A stretch of 64,000 nt of DNA from Gammaproteobacteria bacterium Ga0077554 (GTDB taxonomy: Bacteria; Pseudomonadota; Gammaproteobacteria; Ga0077554; Ga007554), in contig LNFF01000032.1 of the NCBI GenBank assembly GCA_001464585.1, forward strand, positions 62,001 through 126,000. The letters run 5' to 3'. This document shows, piece after piece, positions 8,507-17,390 of this stretch. Under the pieces are notes generated by a model. The model searched no databases. It had not been told where the DNA came from and saw nothing but the letters and a program-made list of their open reading frames with translations. The position numbers were made by a program, and so were the translations under genes. Positions within the stretch are counted from its first letter, which is position 1, and every line of letters starts with the position of its first letter.

Positions 8507-8781
8507 GGCGCTTTCGTGGTGAGCAATCGGCGTAACCTGTCGGTTTGCGCAGGCGGGTTGTCCAGCATCGCCTGAAACTGAGCGAAAGCATTGGCATCAA
8601 GCGCAAAATAGGTTTGGTCAAGCAGCACGTCTTCTGCTTCACGGCACGATACTTCAAGCATGAAATCAGATCGGCTGCGGTTGAGCCGATCTGCGGCTTG
8701 GTCAATCAAATCGCGTTGCTGCGCTTTTGCGCGGATGCTGATAGTGACGGGCGCGAATGCCTGCGTCTTGCTCTGTTTCAT
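8497..8781 (-). CDS. DUF1778 antitoxin (TacA-like)
   Basis: A 94-residue antitoxin with an N-terminal ribbon-helix-helix (ISIRAKAQQRDLIDQAADRL, then NRSRSDFMLE) that binds its own promoter, and a C-terminal toxin-binding helix (FAQFQAMLDNPPAQTDRLRRLL). ATG 8781 is chosen because AGGAGG lies 8 nt upstream; an in-frame GTG at 8790 would be only three bases from it. It is followed with overlap by the GNAT toxin. Autorepression together with the toxin is expected from the family. Confidence 0.92.
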   Translation of the reverse strand: MKQSKTQAFAPVTISIRAKAQQRDLIDQAADRLNRSRSDFMLEVSCREAEDVLLDQTYFALDANAFAQFQAMLDNPPAQTDRLRRLLTTKAPWE

Positions 8782-8809
8782 AGCATGCACCTCCTAATGT
8801 ATATGAAAT

Positions 8810-8838
8810 ATATTACACTATTGTATGCCATATAGCAA
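8810..8838 (-). promoter_or_regulatory. Candidate promoter of the DUF1778-GNAT operon
   Basis: On the minus strand TTGCTA (8833-8838), a 17-bp spacer and TAATAT (8810-8815) lie just upstream of the antitoxin's AGGAGG. The TGTATTGCTATATGGCATACA region is partly palindromic, a plausible operator for the ribbon-helix-helix antitoxin. Confidence 0.5.
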
Positions 8839-8887
8839 TACATCTTTTATAGCCTGAAGTGTAATGCCTATATTGTCTATACTTTTG

Positions 8888-8940
8888 CCTAATCCCCTAC
8901 TTTGGCCTGTTTTTTCGCAGTCCGGATTAAGGGATTAGGC
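8888..8940. repeat. 10-bp inverted repeat at the edge of epimerase fragment 3
   Basis: GCCTAATCCC (8888-8897) and GGGATTAGGC (8931-8940) are perfect complements around a 33-nt loop. It lies between the toxin-antitoxin promoter and the start of homology to the epimerase downstream flank (8950), so it could be a terminator or a boundary of the inserted module. Confidence 0.55.
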
Positions 8941-8949
8941 TGCGGAAAC

Positions 8950-9235
8950 CAATGTGCCATACCTCGATGAGCGCCTCATATGCCCCTTTAGGCTTCAGTC
9001 GCGATCACCACTCCCCTGATACCAGTCCGCTGCCTCCCCCAGCCCTTGCTCCATCGCTTCCTTGCGCGGCTGCGTAAACGGCGGCGTCCACCCCAGCTCC
9101 CGGCGGATTGTAGAACTATCAATCACCAAAGAATCCAACAGCCGCTCCACCTTGCGCCGATTTGCCGGTCAATTGACCCGCAAAACGCAGCAAGGCGGGT
9201 GACACAGACAGTAAACGCGCGGGACGCCCCAGTGT
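8950..9235 (-). pseudogene. Epimerase 3'-end fragment 3 with its downstream flank
   Basis: From about 8950 the sequence matches the flank of the full epimerase gene (AATGTGCCATACCTCGATGA, then CTCATATGCCCCTTTAGGCT), and from about 9003 its coding 3' end. A 16-bp insertion near 9055-9075 and a 1-bp insertion near 9153 break the frame. Homology ends at GGACGCCCCAGTG (about 9235). This is the only fragment sharing about 50 bp of non-coding flank with the full gene. Confidence 0.8.
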
Positions 9236-9282
9236 ATAGGCGAAGCAGCTTTCGCGCTTGCATCGCAGCAAGAACGGGTGCA

Positions 9283-10404
9283 TCAGCAAACAATCTCATA
9301 AGCACTACTGCGTCCACCCTTGCCAGTCGGGGCAAGGCAGCCTTTTTCCACCAACTCGGCCAGTTCCCGGTATGCCGTCGCTCGGCTGGTCTTGGTCAAG
9401 CTCATGTACTTGCGGGTGTTTATGCCGCCTTCGAAGCCGCCCCGACCGGCATCCAGCAGGCGATTGAGCACCTTGTTCTGGCGTTCATTGAGATTGGCGC
9501 TCTGGTGCTTGAGCCAAAACCGAGCCTTGACCAAGGTATTGGCGACCGTCTGCTCTGCAGTGATCGCCGCCGCCTCGACCTGTGTCAGAAACCAGGCGAG
9601 CCATGCAGTCACATCCAGGCCGCCGCGCTGGGTACACTCAAGGATATCGTAGTAACTTTCCCGTTCGCGCAGGATCTGCGCGGAAAGGCTGAAGAGACGC
9701 ATCGGTTGGCGTTCGTCCTGGGAAAGCGCCATATCGGTGATGGCACGCGCCAATCGGCCGTTGCCATCCTCGAAGGGATGCAGGGTGACGAACCAGAGAT
9801 GGGCCAACCCAGCGCGGACGAGGCCATCAAGGTCGGCGGATGATGTGTTGAACCATGCGAGAAAATGTTCAAGCTCCGCATTCAGCCTTTCGCGCGGTGG
9901 CGCGATGAAGTGTACCTTTTCCCTGCCGATACTGCCCGAGACCACCTGCATCAGCTCGTTCCCGCGCAATTCCCCCACCCGGATGGTGTGCAGCCCGGAA
10001 TAACCGACAGGGAAGAGCGCCGCCTGCCAGCCAAACAGGCGTTTAGCGGTCAAGGGTTGCGCATGCTGCCGCGTCGCATCAAGGAGAACATCGATCAGCC
10101 CGTCCACGGCACGCGGTGGCTTGATAAGTCCTGCGGTCGGTAATCCCAGGTGGTGGGCCACCGAGGAGCGAACCGCCTCCAGATCGAGCCGCTCGCCCTC
10201 AATGGCGCTGGTGGTCAGGCCGTCTTCCACCAGGATTGCGGCTACCGCCTCCAGCGTCAGGTTGGCATCGAGCAGCCGGGTAGCTCCAAGCACCTTGCCC
10301 TGGGCGAACCGGGCGCGGGCAAGTAAAGGCATAAGACACGCTGCATCCCAGCCGAAGTGGGGCCAGTCGGGCCGCTGCCAGATCCAGGTGAGAGGCGTTT
10401 GCAT
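9283..10404 (-). CDS. Fic-domain protein with N-terminal DUF4172-like domain and inhibitory motif
   Basis: A 373-residue protein of the class-II Fic family. The catalytic loop is intact: HPFEDGNGR at residues 209-217, which uses ATP (or another nucleotide) to modify a target hydroxyl, usually by AMPylation. An N-terminal inhibitory helix is present, TSAIEGE at residues 65-71, so the enzyme should be self-restrained. The C-terminal third looks like a winged helix (YMSLTKTSRATAYRELAELV), as in many Fic/DUF4172 proteins that may bind DNA. It lies alone in its own module between epimerase fragments 3 and 4. Target unknown. Confidence 0.92.
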   Translation of the reverse strand: MQTPLTWIWQRPDWPHFGWDAACLMPLLARARFAQGKVLGATRLLDANLTLEAVAAILVEDGLTTSAIEGERLDLEAVRSSVAHHLGLPTAGLIKPPRAVDGLIDVLLDATRQHAQPLTAKRLFGWQAALFPVGYSGLHTIRVGELRGNELMQVVSGSIGREKVHFIAPPRERLNAELEHFLAWFNTSSADLDGLVRAGLAHLWFVTLHPFEDGNGRLARAITDMALSQDERQPMRLFSLSAQILRERESYYDILECTQRGGLDVTAWLAWFLTQVEAAAITAEQTVANTLVKARFWLKHQSANLNERQNKVLNRLLDAGRGGFEGGINTRKYMSLTKTSRATAYRELAELVEKGCLAPTGKGGRSSAYEIVC

Positions 10405-10565
10405 GACATATTCGCTCCATGTAATGAAGCGATTATGCCGACGAATCGCCTCACTGGCAAGACAGCCGGGTGACTATTCATGGCCTGCGCGGGGTTCGCC
10501 AGGCACACAGGAGGAGGGGAGCTATCGGCTCCCCCGTGTCAGATCAGGTTCTGTTGCGCCTTCAG

Positions 10566-10993
10566 TCGCGATCACCGCCCCCTTGAAGCCATTCCGCAGT
10601 TTCCGCCAGCCCCTGCTCCATCGTAAACGGCGGCGTCCACCCCAGCTCCCGCCGGATTTTGGAGCTGTCAATCACCAAAGAATCCAGCAGCCGCTCCACC
10701 TCCGCCGACGCAGCAAGGCGGGTGGTACAGGCAGTAATCGCGCTGGACGCCCCAGTGAAGTGGCAATACGCCGGATTAACTCTGGCGTTGATCCTGGAAA
10801 CGGCAGTTAAAATGATTAAAAACCGCCCATGCGGGGCTTACTTGGCTCAGCACGATGTGGTGCTAATCCCATGGGTGAGTAGCCCATTCGCCCTGAGCAG
10901 CCCGCGCAGCGGTCGTGTCGAAGGATCCAGCACCTGCCAACTGCCGGATTTAGGTTGATGCATCCTTGCCGTCACTCACCAGATAAGTTTGAC
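10566..10993 (-). pseudogene. Epimerase 3'-end fragment 4, split by a 167-bp insertion
   Basis: Bases 10566-10792 and 10960-10993 together match the same epimerase region as fragment 2, including a deletion at nearly the same place. The original stop is lost and small indels destroy the frame. The two halves are separated by the insertion at 10793-10959. The right end runs into GGCGTCCACAGCCTGC and then the coiled-coil gene. Confidence 0.8.
10793..10959. mobile_element. Small non-coding insertion with terminal inverted repeats and 6-bp target duplication
   Basis: The hexamer GTTGAT occurs once in the other epimerase copies but flanks this insert twice (10787-10792 and 10954-10959). Near the ends CGGCAGTT (10801-10808) and AACTGCCG (10939-10946) are perfect inverted repeats. 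The 167 bp hold no credible reading frame but include a degenerate copy of the GTTCGCCCTGAGC...TCGAAGG repeat seen at 44.6 kb. A MITE-like insertion fits; no related transposase is present. Confidence 0.55.
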
Positions 10994-11072
10994 TGGCGTC
11001 CACAGCCTGCTTGGGTGCGACCCTTTCGCGACCCAGAGGGGGTTTAGTTTCCCCCTATCCAAGCCTGGATTT

Positions 11073-11297
11073 TCAGGCAGACACTAGCTCCAGCCTCTTT
11101 TCTATTCGCTCAATTCTGGCATCCAAACGGTCTGCGCGACCGTGCAGAATCGCAATATCGGTATGAATATTGCCTACGCTCATTTCGATTGAACCCAGGC
11201 GCAGCTTTATTTCTGCAACATCTGCTCTAATATTACCCACATCAGATCTGATTGCTCTCAGGTGCTCCAAAATAATGTTTTCGACATTGTCGGTCAT
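11073..11297 (-). CDS. Small coiled-coil protein
   Basis: A 74-residue protein, almost entirely heptad-patterned (ENIILEHLRAIRSDVGNIRA, then repeated I/L every three to four residues through RLDARIERIEKRLEL). No signal peptide or membrane segment. Function is unknown to me; small proteins starting TDNVENIILEHLRAIR are common hypothetical genes and some lie near toxin genes. A remnant of its 3' end lies at 7870-7956, showing that it belongs to the duplicated block of the array. Confidence 0.65.
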   Translation of the reverse strand: MTDNVENIILEHLRAIRSDVGNIRADVAEIKLRLGSIEMSVGNIHTDIAILHGRADRLDARIERIEKRLELVSA

Positions 11298-11443
11298 GGC
11301 GCTTTACCCTCAAATATTCGTCTAGGATAAATGATCCTGATGGCTCTGGCAACCTTCACTCCTTCAGCCTCTTCCACTGCCATTGATCACGGCTTTATCA
11401 ATGTGCCATACCTCGATGACCGTCTCATATGCCCCTTTAGGCT

Positions 11444-12412
11444 TCAGTCACGGCCACTCCCCTGAAACCACTGCGCAGTTTCCGCCAGCCCCTGCTCCAT
11501 GGTAAACGGCGGCGTCCACCCCATCTCCCGGCGGATTTTGGAACTATCAATCACCAAAGAATCCAGCAACCGTTCCACCTGCGCCGATTTGCCGGTCAAT
11601 CGGCCCGCAAGACGCAGCAAGGCGGGCGGCACAGGCAACAAACGCGACGGACGCCCCAGTGAAGTGGCAATACGCCGGATCAACTCTGGCGTTGATACAT
11701 CCTCACCATCACTCACCAGATAGGTTTGACCAGCGGCGGCGGGGTGTTCCAGACAAGTAATGATGGCATCGACAAGATTGCCGATGTAGACAAGGCTGCG
11801 CTGATTTTTAATCGACCCGAAGGGTAGGGGGACGCCCTTATGCACAAACCGCAGCAATCTCAAAAAATTAGCGCCAACCCCGGGCCCGTAGACCAAAGGC
11901 GGGCGCACTATAACAACCTCAAGCCCGGTTTCCTGGGCAACGCGATGCAAAGCCTGTTCGGCCTCCCATTTACTCACTCCATAAGGATCTTGTGGGTTTG
12001 GCGCATTCTTCTCCGCGAAACCGCCACTGTGAGCATCCGTACTCTCCCCATTTACCTTGATAGAGCTTACATAAATAAAACGCCGAACACCCGCACGAGC
12101 GGCCTCGCGCGCCAATCGCTCAGCCCCGAATACATTAACCTTGCGAAACTCCGCTAACGGATCGGTGGTAGTGTCGTGCATGACATGAACCCGGGCAGCA
12201 AGATGAACAACCATACTCACACTGGCAAGGGCATCTTCCCAACGTGTATCCGGGCCGATGTCGCCTACAGCCATCTCGTAGCCAGCAAGGGATGAAACAC
12301 GGCCATTACGGCGAACAGCCGCGCGCACGCCGAAACTTGATTTCGACAATGCATCGACAACGCTCCTCCCCACAAAACCGTTCGCGCCCGTGACTAATAC
12401 GATCGGGTTCAT
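11444..12412 (-). CDS. NAD-dependent sugar-nucleotide epimerase/dehydratase (WbpV-like)
   Basis: A 322-residue extended short-chain dehydrogenase. VTGANGFVG near the N-terminus binds NAD; YVSSIKVNGE supplies the catalytic Ser, and YGVSKWEAE the Tyr and Lys. It resembles the UDP-GlcNAc/UDP-Gal 4-epimerase group (WbpV, WbpK) that works with WbpL-type initiating transferases. The ATG at 12412 is preferred; an in-frame GTG at 12427 overlaps the upstream gene. Its 3' third exists as four further partial copies downstream (fragments 1-4), with accessory genes in between. The intact gene remains in the polysaccharide operon directly after a glycosyltransferase. Exact substrate not determinable. Confidence 0.93.
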   Translation of the reverse strand: MNPIVLVTGANGFVGRSVVDALSKSSFGVRAAVRRNGRVSSLAGYEMAVGDIGPDTRWEDALASVSMVVHLAARVHVMHDTTTDPLAEFRKVNVFGAERLAREAARAGVRRFIYVSSIKVNGESTDAHSGGFAEKNAPNPQDPYGVSKWEAEQALHRVAQETGLEVVIVRPPLVYGPGVGANFLRLLRFVHKGVPLPFGSIKNQRSLVYIGNLVDAIITCLEHPAAAGQTYLVSDGEDVSTPELIRRIATSLGRPSRLLPVPPALLRLAGRLTGKSAQVERLLDSLVIDSSKIRREMGWTPPFTMEQGLAETAQWFQGSGRD

Positions 12413-12420
12413 TTCATTTT

Positions 12421-13545
12421 CTAACACAACAACTGCCGATACACATCCAGAGTTTCGCTCACAACCCTTTCTACCGAAAATTCTGCCACGGCGATTTCTC
12501 GCCCTTTTTCTCCCATGCGCCGACGCAGTTCTTCATCTTCAATCAAGCGCCGTAGGGCTTCTGCCAATGCTGCAACGTCGCGCGCCGGAACAAGCAAGCC
12601 ATTTTCACCATGCCGAACAATTTCCCGGCAACCCGGCACATCTGTGGTGACGATAGGACGCCCAGAGGATGCAGCTTCCAGCAAAGACTTGGGTAGCCCC
12701 TCGCGGTATGACGGCAAACAAACAATATGAGATTGAGCCAACACCTGAGGCATATCCTCGCGCCTACCCCACCATTCCACAACACCTTCTTTTTGCCATG
12801 CTATTAGTTGGTGCTTCGGCACGCTCGCAGGGTTCTGCGGATCTGGGTCACCCACCAAAACAAATCTGGCTTTCACGCCACACTGCTGGAGCTGTCTCGC
12901 GGCATCGACAAATTCCCCCACCCCCTTATCCCAAAGCATACGAGCCGGCAGCACAATCAATGGAACACCATCCAGCTGCGGCGACGTGTTATACAGCAAT
13001 GTATCCACGCCAGCGCCACGAATCAAATGAACATGCTCAGATGCAACACCGATATTCGCGATTATTGCCCGGTCATCTTTGTTCTCCACAATTACCAATG
13101 TCCCACGCAACAGCACGCCAAGCACTTTTCGAACTACGACTTGCAATATTTTTGCCCGCCAGTTATTGGAAACAAACAACCAGCCCATTCCGGCTACCCA
13201 ATTTACTGTGTGTGGAACCCGCATTAGATGTGAAACGAGCGATCCATACAGCATAGGTTTCATCGCGACGTGATGAACAATAGCGGGTTGCTCTTCCCGA
13301 TAAATTCCCGCAAGTCGCAGAATAGTTGTAAATTCTCGAAATAGATTAGAACCACGTCGCGATACCTCAAGAGGGATCACCCTTACACCATGTTGCTGGA
13401 TCTTTTCCGCATGCTTGTTTGTTCGCGTAACCACAACCACTTCGAGTCCTGCATTTTTTGCACCTTCAATCACTGGCAACCAATGTGAACAAACGAACCA
13501 ATCCTCAGTGACAAAAAACAGTATTTTTGAACAGGTAGTTTTCAT
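12421..13545 (-). CDS. Glycosyltransferase, GT4 family
   Basis: A 374-residue GT-B glycosyltransferase. The C-terminal nucleotide-sugar site is clear: LPSYREGLPKSLLEAASSGR is the E-x7-E motif that binds the donor diphosphate, followed by PIVTTDVPGCREIV. The N-terminal half (KILFFVTEDWFVCSHWLPVI) is the acceptor domain and resembles WbpT/PglA-like enzymes. It adds a sugar to the lipid-linked repeat unit on the cytoplasmic face. Its stop lies a few bases before the epimerase start, so the two are translationally linked. Confidence 0.93.
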   Translation of the reverse strand: MKTTCSKILFFVTEDWFVCSHWLPVIEGAKNAGLEVVVVTRTNKHAEKIQQHGVRVIPLEVSRRGSNLFREFTTILRLAGIYREEQPAIVHHVAMKPMLYGSLVSHLMRVPHTVNWVAGMGWLFVSNNWRAKILQVVVRKVLGVLLRGTLVIVENKDDRAIIANIGVASEHVHLIRGAGVDTLLYNTSPQLDGVPLIVLPARMLWDKGVGEFVDAARQLQQCGVKARFVLVGDPDPQNPASVPKHQLIAWQKEGVVEWWGRREDMPQVLAQSHIVCLPSYREGLPKSLLEAASSGRPIVTTDVPGCREIVRHGENGLLVPARDVAALAEALRRLIEDEELRRRMGEKGREIAVAEFSVERVVSETLDVYRQLLC

Positions 13546-13644
13546 AGTCTCTAGTAACTTGTCGGACTTAAAGTGGGGTAACCCTGAAATATTTGAACCA
13601 TATTTTAACGTTGGTATTTCTGCCTGACGGCTGAAGTGTGGGAC

Positions 13645-14814
13645 TCAATTAAACTTGAGGCCACATCGTTCATAGATTCCCAAGGTGCGATCAACCATCT
13701 TATCCACAGGGAAATAATCTACCACGCGGGCAAATGCGGCTCGACCTAAACGAAGACGGGATTGTTCATCCTCAAGTTGCTTAAATGCATCTGCCAAAAG
13801 TTCAGAATTACGTGGGGGCACCAGTAGTCCTGTAACGCCATCCACCACCACCTCCGGAATTGCACTGACCGCAGTGGCGACAACCGGTCGACTTGATGCC
13901 ATCGCCTCAAGCAACACCAAGCCGAAACCTTCGTAATTCGATGTCAATGCAAAAAGATCGAATGCCTGCATGACAGCTGGAATATCTTCCCTAAAGCCAG
14001 ACCATACAACTTCTTGGTCGATCGCGAGCCGAGAAGCCAATTGTTTCAAGTCCTGCTCTAATGGCCCTCTGCCAACGATCACCAATCGAGAAGTTCTGGT
14101 TGCCCGATGTCGATACAGTGCATAACCCTCAAGGAGAATATGCAGCGCCTTTTGTGGAACCAAACGCGCTACTGTACCGATCACCCAGCCCGAATCCCCA
14201 GAAAGCCATGAACTCCTAAGTTGCTCTACGACTTTCGGTTGCATGGCTTGGTAAAGCTCCGCAGCAATGCCATAATGCACGGTACATACCTTGCCAGGAC
14301 ACAAACCAAGCGATTGCTCTATATATGCCTTAACAGCGTCAGAAATTGCTATGACATGAATTGCCCGCTTGGCGACCCAAGCCCCGAGCGCTTTTTTTCC
14401 TATGCCCTTGAAGAATGGTTCATCGTTATGCTTCGTGATGACAAAAACAATAGAACTGGACAAACCGATCAAGGCCAGACGCCCATATAATTCCGCAGGT
14501 GGCATATGCGCATGGACAAGCGACGGATTCAGGCGCTGAATCAAGCGCCTCATGCGCCACAGCGGGGCAATTTCGCCATATTTCGTCAAACCCAAGGAAT
14601 ATACGGCCGCCCCACATTCCCGTAAAGCTTGCGTCCAGTAACCGTCACCTTTGAGGTATGCAACACTGACTTGGAGCCCGCGCGATCTCTGGCCACGCAC
14701 CAAATCAACAAGGTGATTCTCAGCACCACCACGGTTAATCGTGGTAATGATGTGAAGAATATTTGGTACGACTTCAGTATCGCTTATTCCGGGCTTAACG
14801 CCAAACGTGTGCAT
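13645..14814 (-). CDS. Glycosyltransferase, GT4 family
   Basis: A 389-residue GT-B enzyme. TTINRGGAENHLVDL near residue 24 is the glycine-rich acceptor-side loop of GT4 enzymes, and TSNYEGFGLVLLEAMASSRP is the E-x7-E donor motif. The start codon at 14814 lies 20 bp inside the upstream Wzy-like gene, indicating coupled translation. Part of the polysaccharide operon; linkage made is unknown. Confidence 0.93.
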   Translation of the reverse strand: MHTFGVKPGISDTEVVPNILHIITTINRGGAENHLVDLVRGQRSRGLQVSVAYLKGDGYWTQALRECGAAVYSLGLTKYGEIAPLWRMRRLIQRLNPSLVHAHMPPAELYGRLALIGLSSSIVFVITKHNDEPFFKGIGKKALGAWVAKRAIHVIAISDAVKAYIEQSLGLCPGKVCTVHYGIAAELYQAMQPKVVEQLRSSWLSGDSGWVIGTVARLVPQKALHILLEGYALYRHRATRTSRLVIVGRGPLEQDLKQLASRLAIDQEVVWSGFREDIPAVMQAFDLFALTSNYEGFGLVLLEAMASSRPVVATAVSAIPEVVVDGVTGLLVPPRNSELLADAFKQLEDEQSRLRLGRAAFARVVDYFPVDKMVDRTLGIYERCGLKFN

Positions 14815-16099
14815 TTTTAAACATCCTTACATTACTCATTCTCAAGATAATCAACATCACGACAAAGATATATGCTGGATAAAGGAGTGTATTAATGGCA
14901 TCCCCCCTCTGCATGAAGAACAACCATGGCATAACGAACGAATAAATCAGGCCATGCGATTCCCGGGGAGAGGCCAAATGCCATCGATACAACCGGGCCA
15001 TAAGAACACCTATCACAAAATAGCCGATCAATGGCGAAAGTAGCCCAAAATTGGCAAACAACTCAATCATTGGCGGAGTTGCGAAGGAAACATTTCCATC
15101 ACCATAGCCCTCATCAATTGCAAGTTGACGACCCATGCCGCGAATCTCAGGAAAAATAAATTTCATGAATGGAAACAACGCTGCAACATAAGTGGCTCCA
15201 AATTTGAGATCCTCAAACCCACCAATTCGATCAATCACCACAAGAAACAGCGAGAAGCCTTCAACATTAAATATGTCCAAGGAACCAAATCTGTATAACG
15301 CTTCCTCTATTGTTTCAGCAGCAAATAACTTAGCTATAGAGAACACGGTTTCCAGATCATCTGGCCGCTGAATGATCTTCACGACAAGAGTAGAAAGCAT
15401 TGCAAAAGGAATCAGCACAGCCAGCAAGATTAGAAATTTGCGCGATACGAAAAGCACTTTACCCTTGCGGTTAAGATACCAAAAAACCATCCCATACAGC
15501 GCAAAGACAACCATCACGTTTGAAGTTATAAGCACAAAAATTGGCAAGAGGCCACAAAGGATGGGTATCCAGCGCCCGATTATACGCGGCGACCGATTCG
15601 CGCGAAAATAAATAAAGCTTCCCAGTACCGATGCAGCGATGAGCGGAAGCGTCAGTGGCAGAACAATAAGAGAGTATTCAAAACTAGCTTGATCGATCGT
15701 AAAGGTGAGAATATGGCGGATCAGAATAAAGCCAGAAATGCCGCCAATAAATATCGTTAGTAAAGCCAGCGAGTCCATTCGGGGTGAAAATTTCCAGGGC
15801 ACGAGGTTAAGCCTTCTCGAGGAAAATGCATAAAACCCCATTAAACTTGCAACCACCGATAAGAAAATGATTGTAGTCGCGACGAGATATACCTCATCTG
15901 GAAAATCACTGCGCGGCTCGTAATGTTGCGCCCCCAAGAACATCGTGCCGAGTTGCCCAACCACCATCCAATGAAACACCCCGTAAATGATGTACAACAT
16001 GGGATTAAAGAACTCGCGCCGCACATAGACAACCCAGAAAATGAACCCCAGGCAAAGAACAGCAGTAGCAGCAGAAAACAATTGGGCCAGCTGAAACAC
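14795..16099 (-). CDS. O-antigen/EPS polymerase (Wzy-like) membrane protein
   Basis: A 434-residue protein with about ten or more hydrophobic segments and few recognisable motifs, as normal for Wzy. An O-antigen-polymerase-type periplasmic loop is suggested between about residues 235 and 330 (AETIEEALYRFGSLDIF, then RIGGFEDLKFGATYVAALFP). Position between Wzx-like and glycosyltransferase genes supports the assignment. It would join repeat units on the periplasmic side. Confidence 0.8.
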   Translation of the reverse strand: MFQLAQLFSAATAVLCLGFIFWVVYVRREFFNPMLYIIYGVFHWMVVGQLGTMFLGAQHYEPRSDFPDEVYLVATTIIFLSVVASLMGFYAFSSRRLNLVPWKFSPRMDSLALLTIFIGGISGFILIRHILTFTIDQASFEYSLIVLPLTLPLIAASVLGSFIYFRANRSPRIIGRWIPILCGLLPIFVLITSNVMVVFALYGMVFWYLNRKGKVLFVSRKFLILLAVLIPFAMLSTLVVKIIQRPDDLETVFSIAKLFAAETIEEALYRFGSLDIFNVEGFSLFLVVIDRIGGFEDLKFGATYVAALFPFMKFIFPEIRGMGRQLAIDEGYGDGNVSFATPPMIELFANFGLLSPLIGYFVIGVLMARLYRWHLASPRESHGLIYSFVMPWLFFMQRGDAINTLLYPAYIFVVMLIILRMSNVRMFKNAHVWR

Positions 16100-16154
16100 T
16101 ATTTCTTCCCCTTCTCACTGAGTATGCTATCGGAACACATGGCATCAAACCAAT

Positions 16155-17390
16155 CTAAACTAATAGTCGAGAACTTAACAAAAGCCACCAAGCCACAATG
16201 CTAGTCAACCCCATCGCGACAGTCACGCCTATAGCTGTGGCAATTACTGAACCACCTGCCAGAAACACCCCTGCGGCCACAAATAGTGCAAGAATCATGT
16301 ATAGCATGCTACCCACCTTTTTATGCTCGGAAATAACGCATACGAATCCTATCCAACCAGTTACCGCTCCGAACATCCAAGTACCCACAAAAAGTACTGA
16401 AAGCGGAATGGCGGCACCCCGATATGTTTCCCCATACAATCCAACCAAAATTGGTTCAGCCATGAACCATAAAACTGGAACGAAGCCCAGCCCTATCGCG
16501 GCAATAACGATCCCCGGTAAAACCAACATGCGACGAAAACGTCGATAATCCTTTTCTCGCATGGCAGCGAGAAGTTTTGGCCGCAACACCGACCAAACAG
16601 GGCCAGCAACGCGGATAGGTAGGTTGGCAAGCGTCCGCGCCACCTTGTAGATCGCGACGGCCTCCTTGGATGCCAATGCTCCTAAAATTAGAACATCACC
16701 TTGGGCTGCAAAATTGTTACATAAATTGCGTAAAATGGAGTGCTGAGAAAGTGATTCGCTGGGCGGCATCACAGCTTGCGCGCCGACCACAGTCTCCGGC
16801 CAAAAACGGTGCGTAACCCACCTGCTTGCGACCATCTTGACAGCAGCGGCAGCGACCGTTACCCAAATAAATCCATTCAAACCGAATAGCAGCGTGAGGG
16901 GAATACTGGCCAATAGGTAAAGGTGGCAGTAAGCGATCTCGAAATACGATTGAAGCCGCAATCGTCCTGCCGAGACAAATACACTTTTTGCTACACCATA
17001 GCCGGATTGAACCGGAATGCTTAGACCAAGGATAGCAAGCGCCACAGGGTCAATATCCAAAACCAGATGCAACGGCCATGCAGCGAGCAGCAGCAACGCA
17101 TAAACGCCTAAATTCCAAATCAATTCCCGATGCTCGAGAAATTTTGCATAACCGCGTGCCAAGCCGAAATCCAAACCCCAAGTGCGGCCGATCCAATGCA
17201 AGGCCACCTCACCTGAACGGGCGATAAAAACCGCCTCCACAAGATTGACGCACGCTTGAACCAACAAAAAACCACCAAACTCCGCAGCCGACAAGTTGCG
17301 AGCCAAGAGCACCTGCACGCCGATCAAGGTGGCTGCCGAAACCACATGGGATACCCCGACAATAGCGCCATCCTTCAATAAATGTTTCAA
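16155..17390 (-). CDS. Polysaccharide flippase (Wzx-like, MOP superfamily)
   Basis: A 411-residue protein with roughly 12 membrane segments, beginning with LLKDGAIVGVSHVVSAATLI and ending in a hydrophobic C-terminus, typical of Wzx/RfbX flippases that move the lipid-linked repeat unit across the inner membrane. Its start overlaps the stop of the upstream methyltransferase gene by 4 bp. Together with the Wzy-like gene this defines a Wzx/Wzy-dependent pathway. Confidence 0.88.
   Translation of the reverse strand: MKHLLKDGAIVGVSHVVSAATLIGVQVLLARNLSAAEFGGFLLVQACVNLVEAVFIARSGEVALHWIGRTWGLDFGLARGYAKFLEHRELIWNLGVYALLLLAAWPLHLVLDIDPVALAILGLSIPVQSGYGVAKSVFVSAGRLRLQSYFEIAYCHLYLLASIPLTLLFGLNGFIWVTVAAAAVKMVASRWVTHRFWPETVVGAQAVMPPSESLSQHSILRNLCNNFAAQGDVLILGALASKEAVAIYKVARTLANLPIRVAGPVWSVLRPKLLAAMREKDYRRFRRMLVLPGIVIAAIGLGFVPVLWFMAEPILVGLYGETYRGAAIPLSVLFVGTWMFGAVTGWIGFVCVISEHKKVGSMLYMILALFVAAGVFLAGGSVIATAIGVTVAMGLTSIVAWWLLLSSRLLV

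Noticed and set aside
9046-9843. 265-codon plus-strand frame spanning epimerase fragment 3 and the Fic gene
   Set aside because: Composed of antisense text of two unrelated regions; Fic protein on minus strand has intact catalytic motif.
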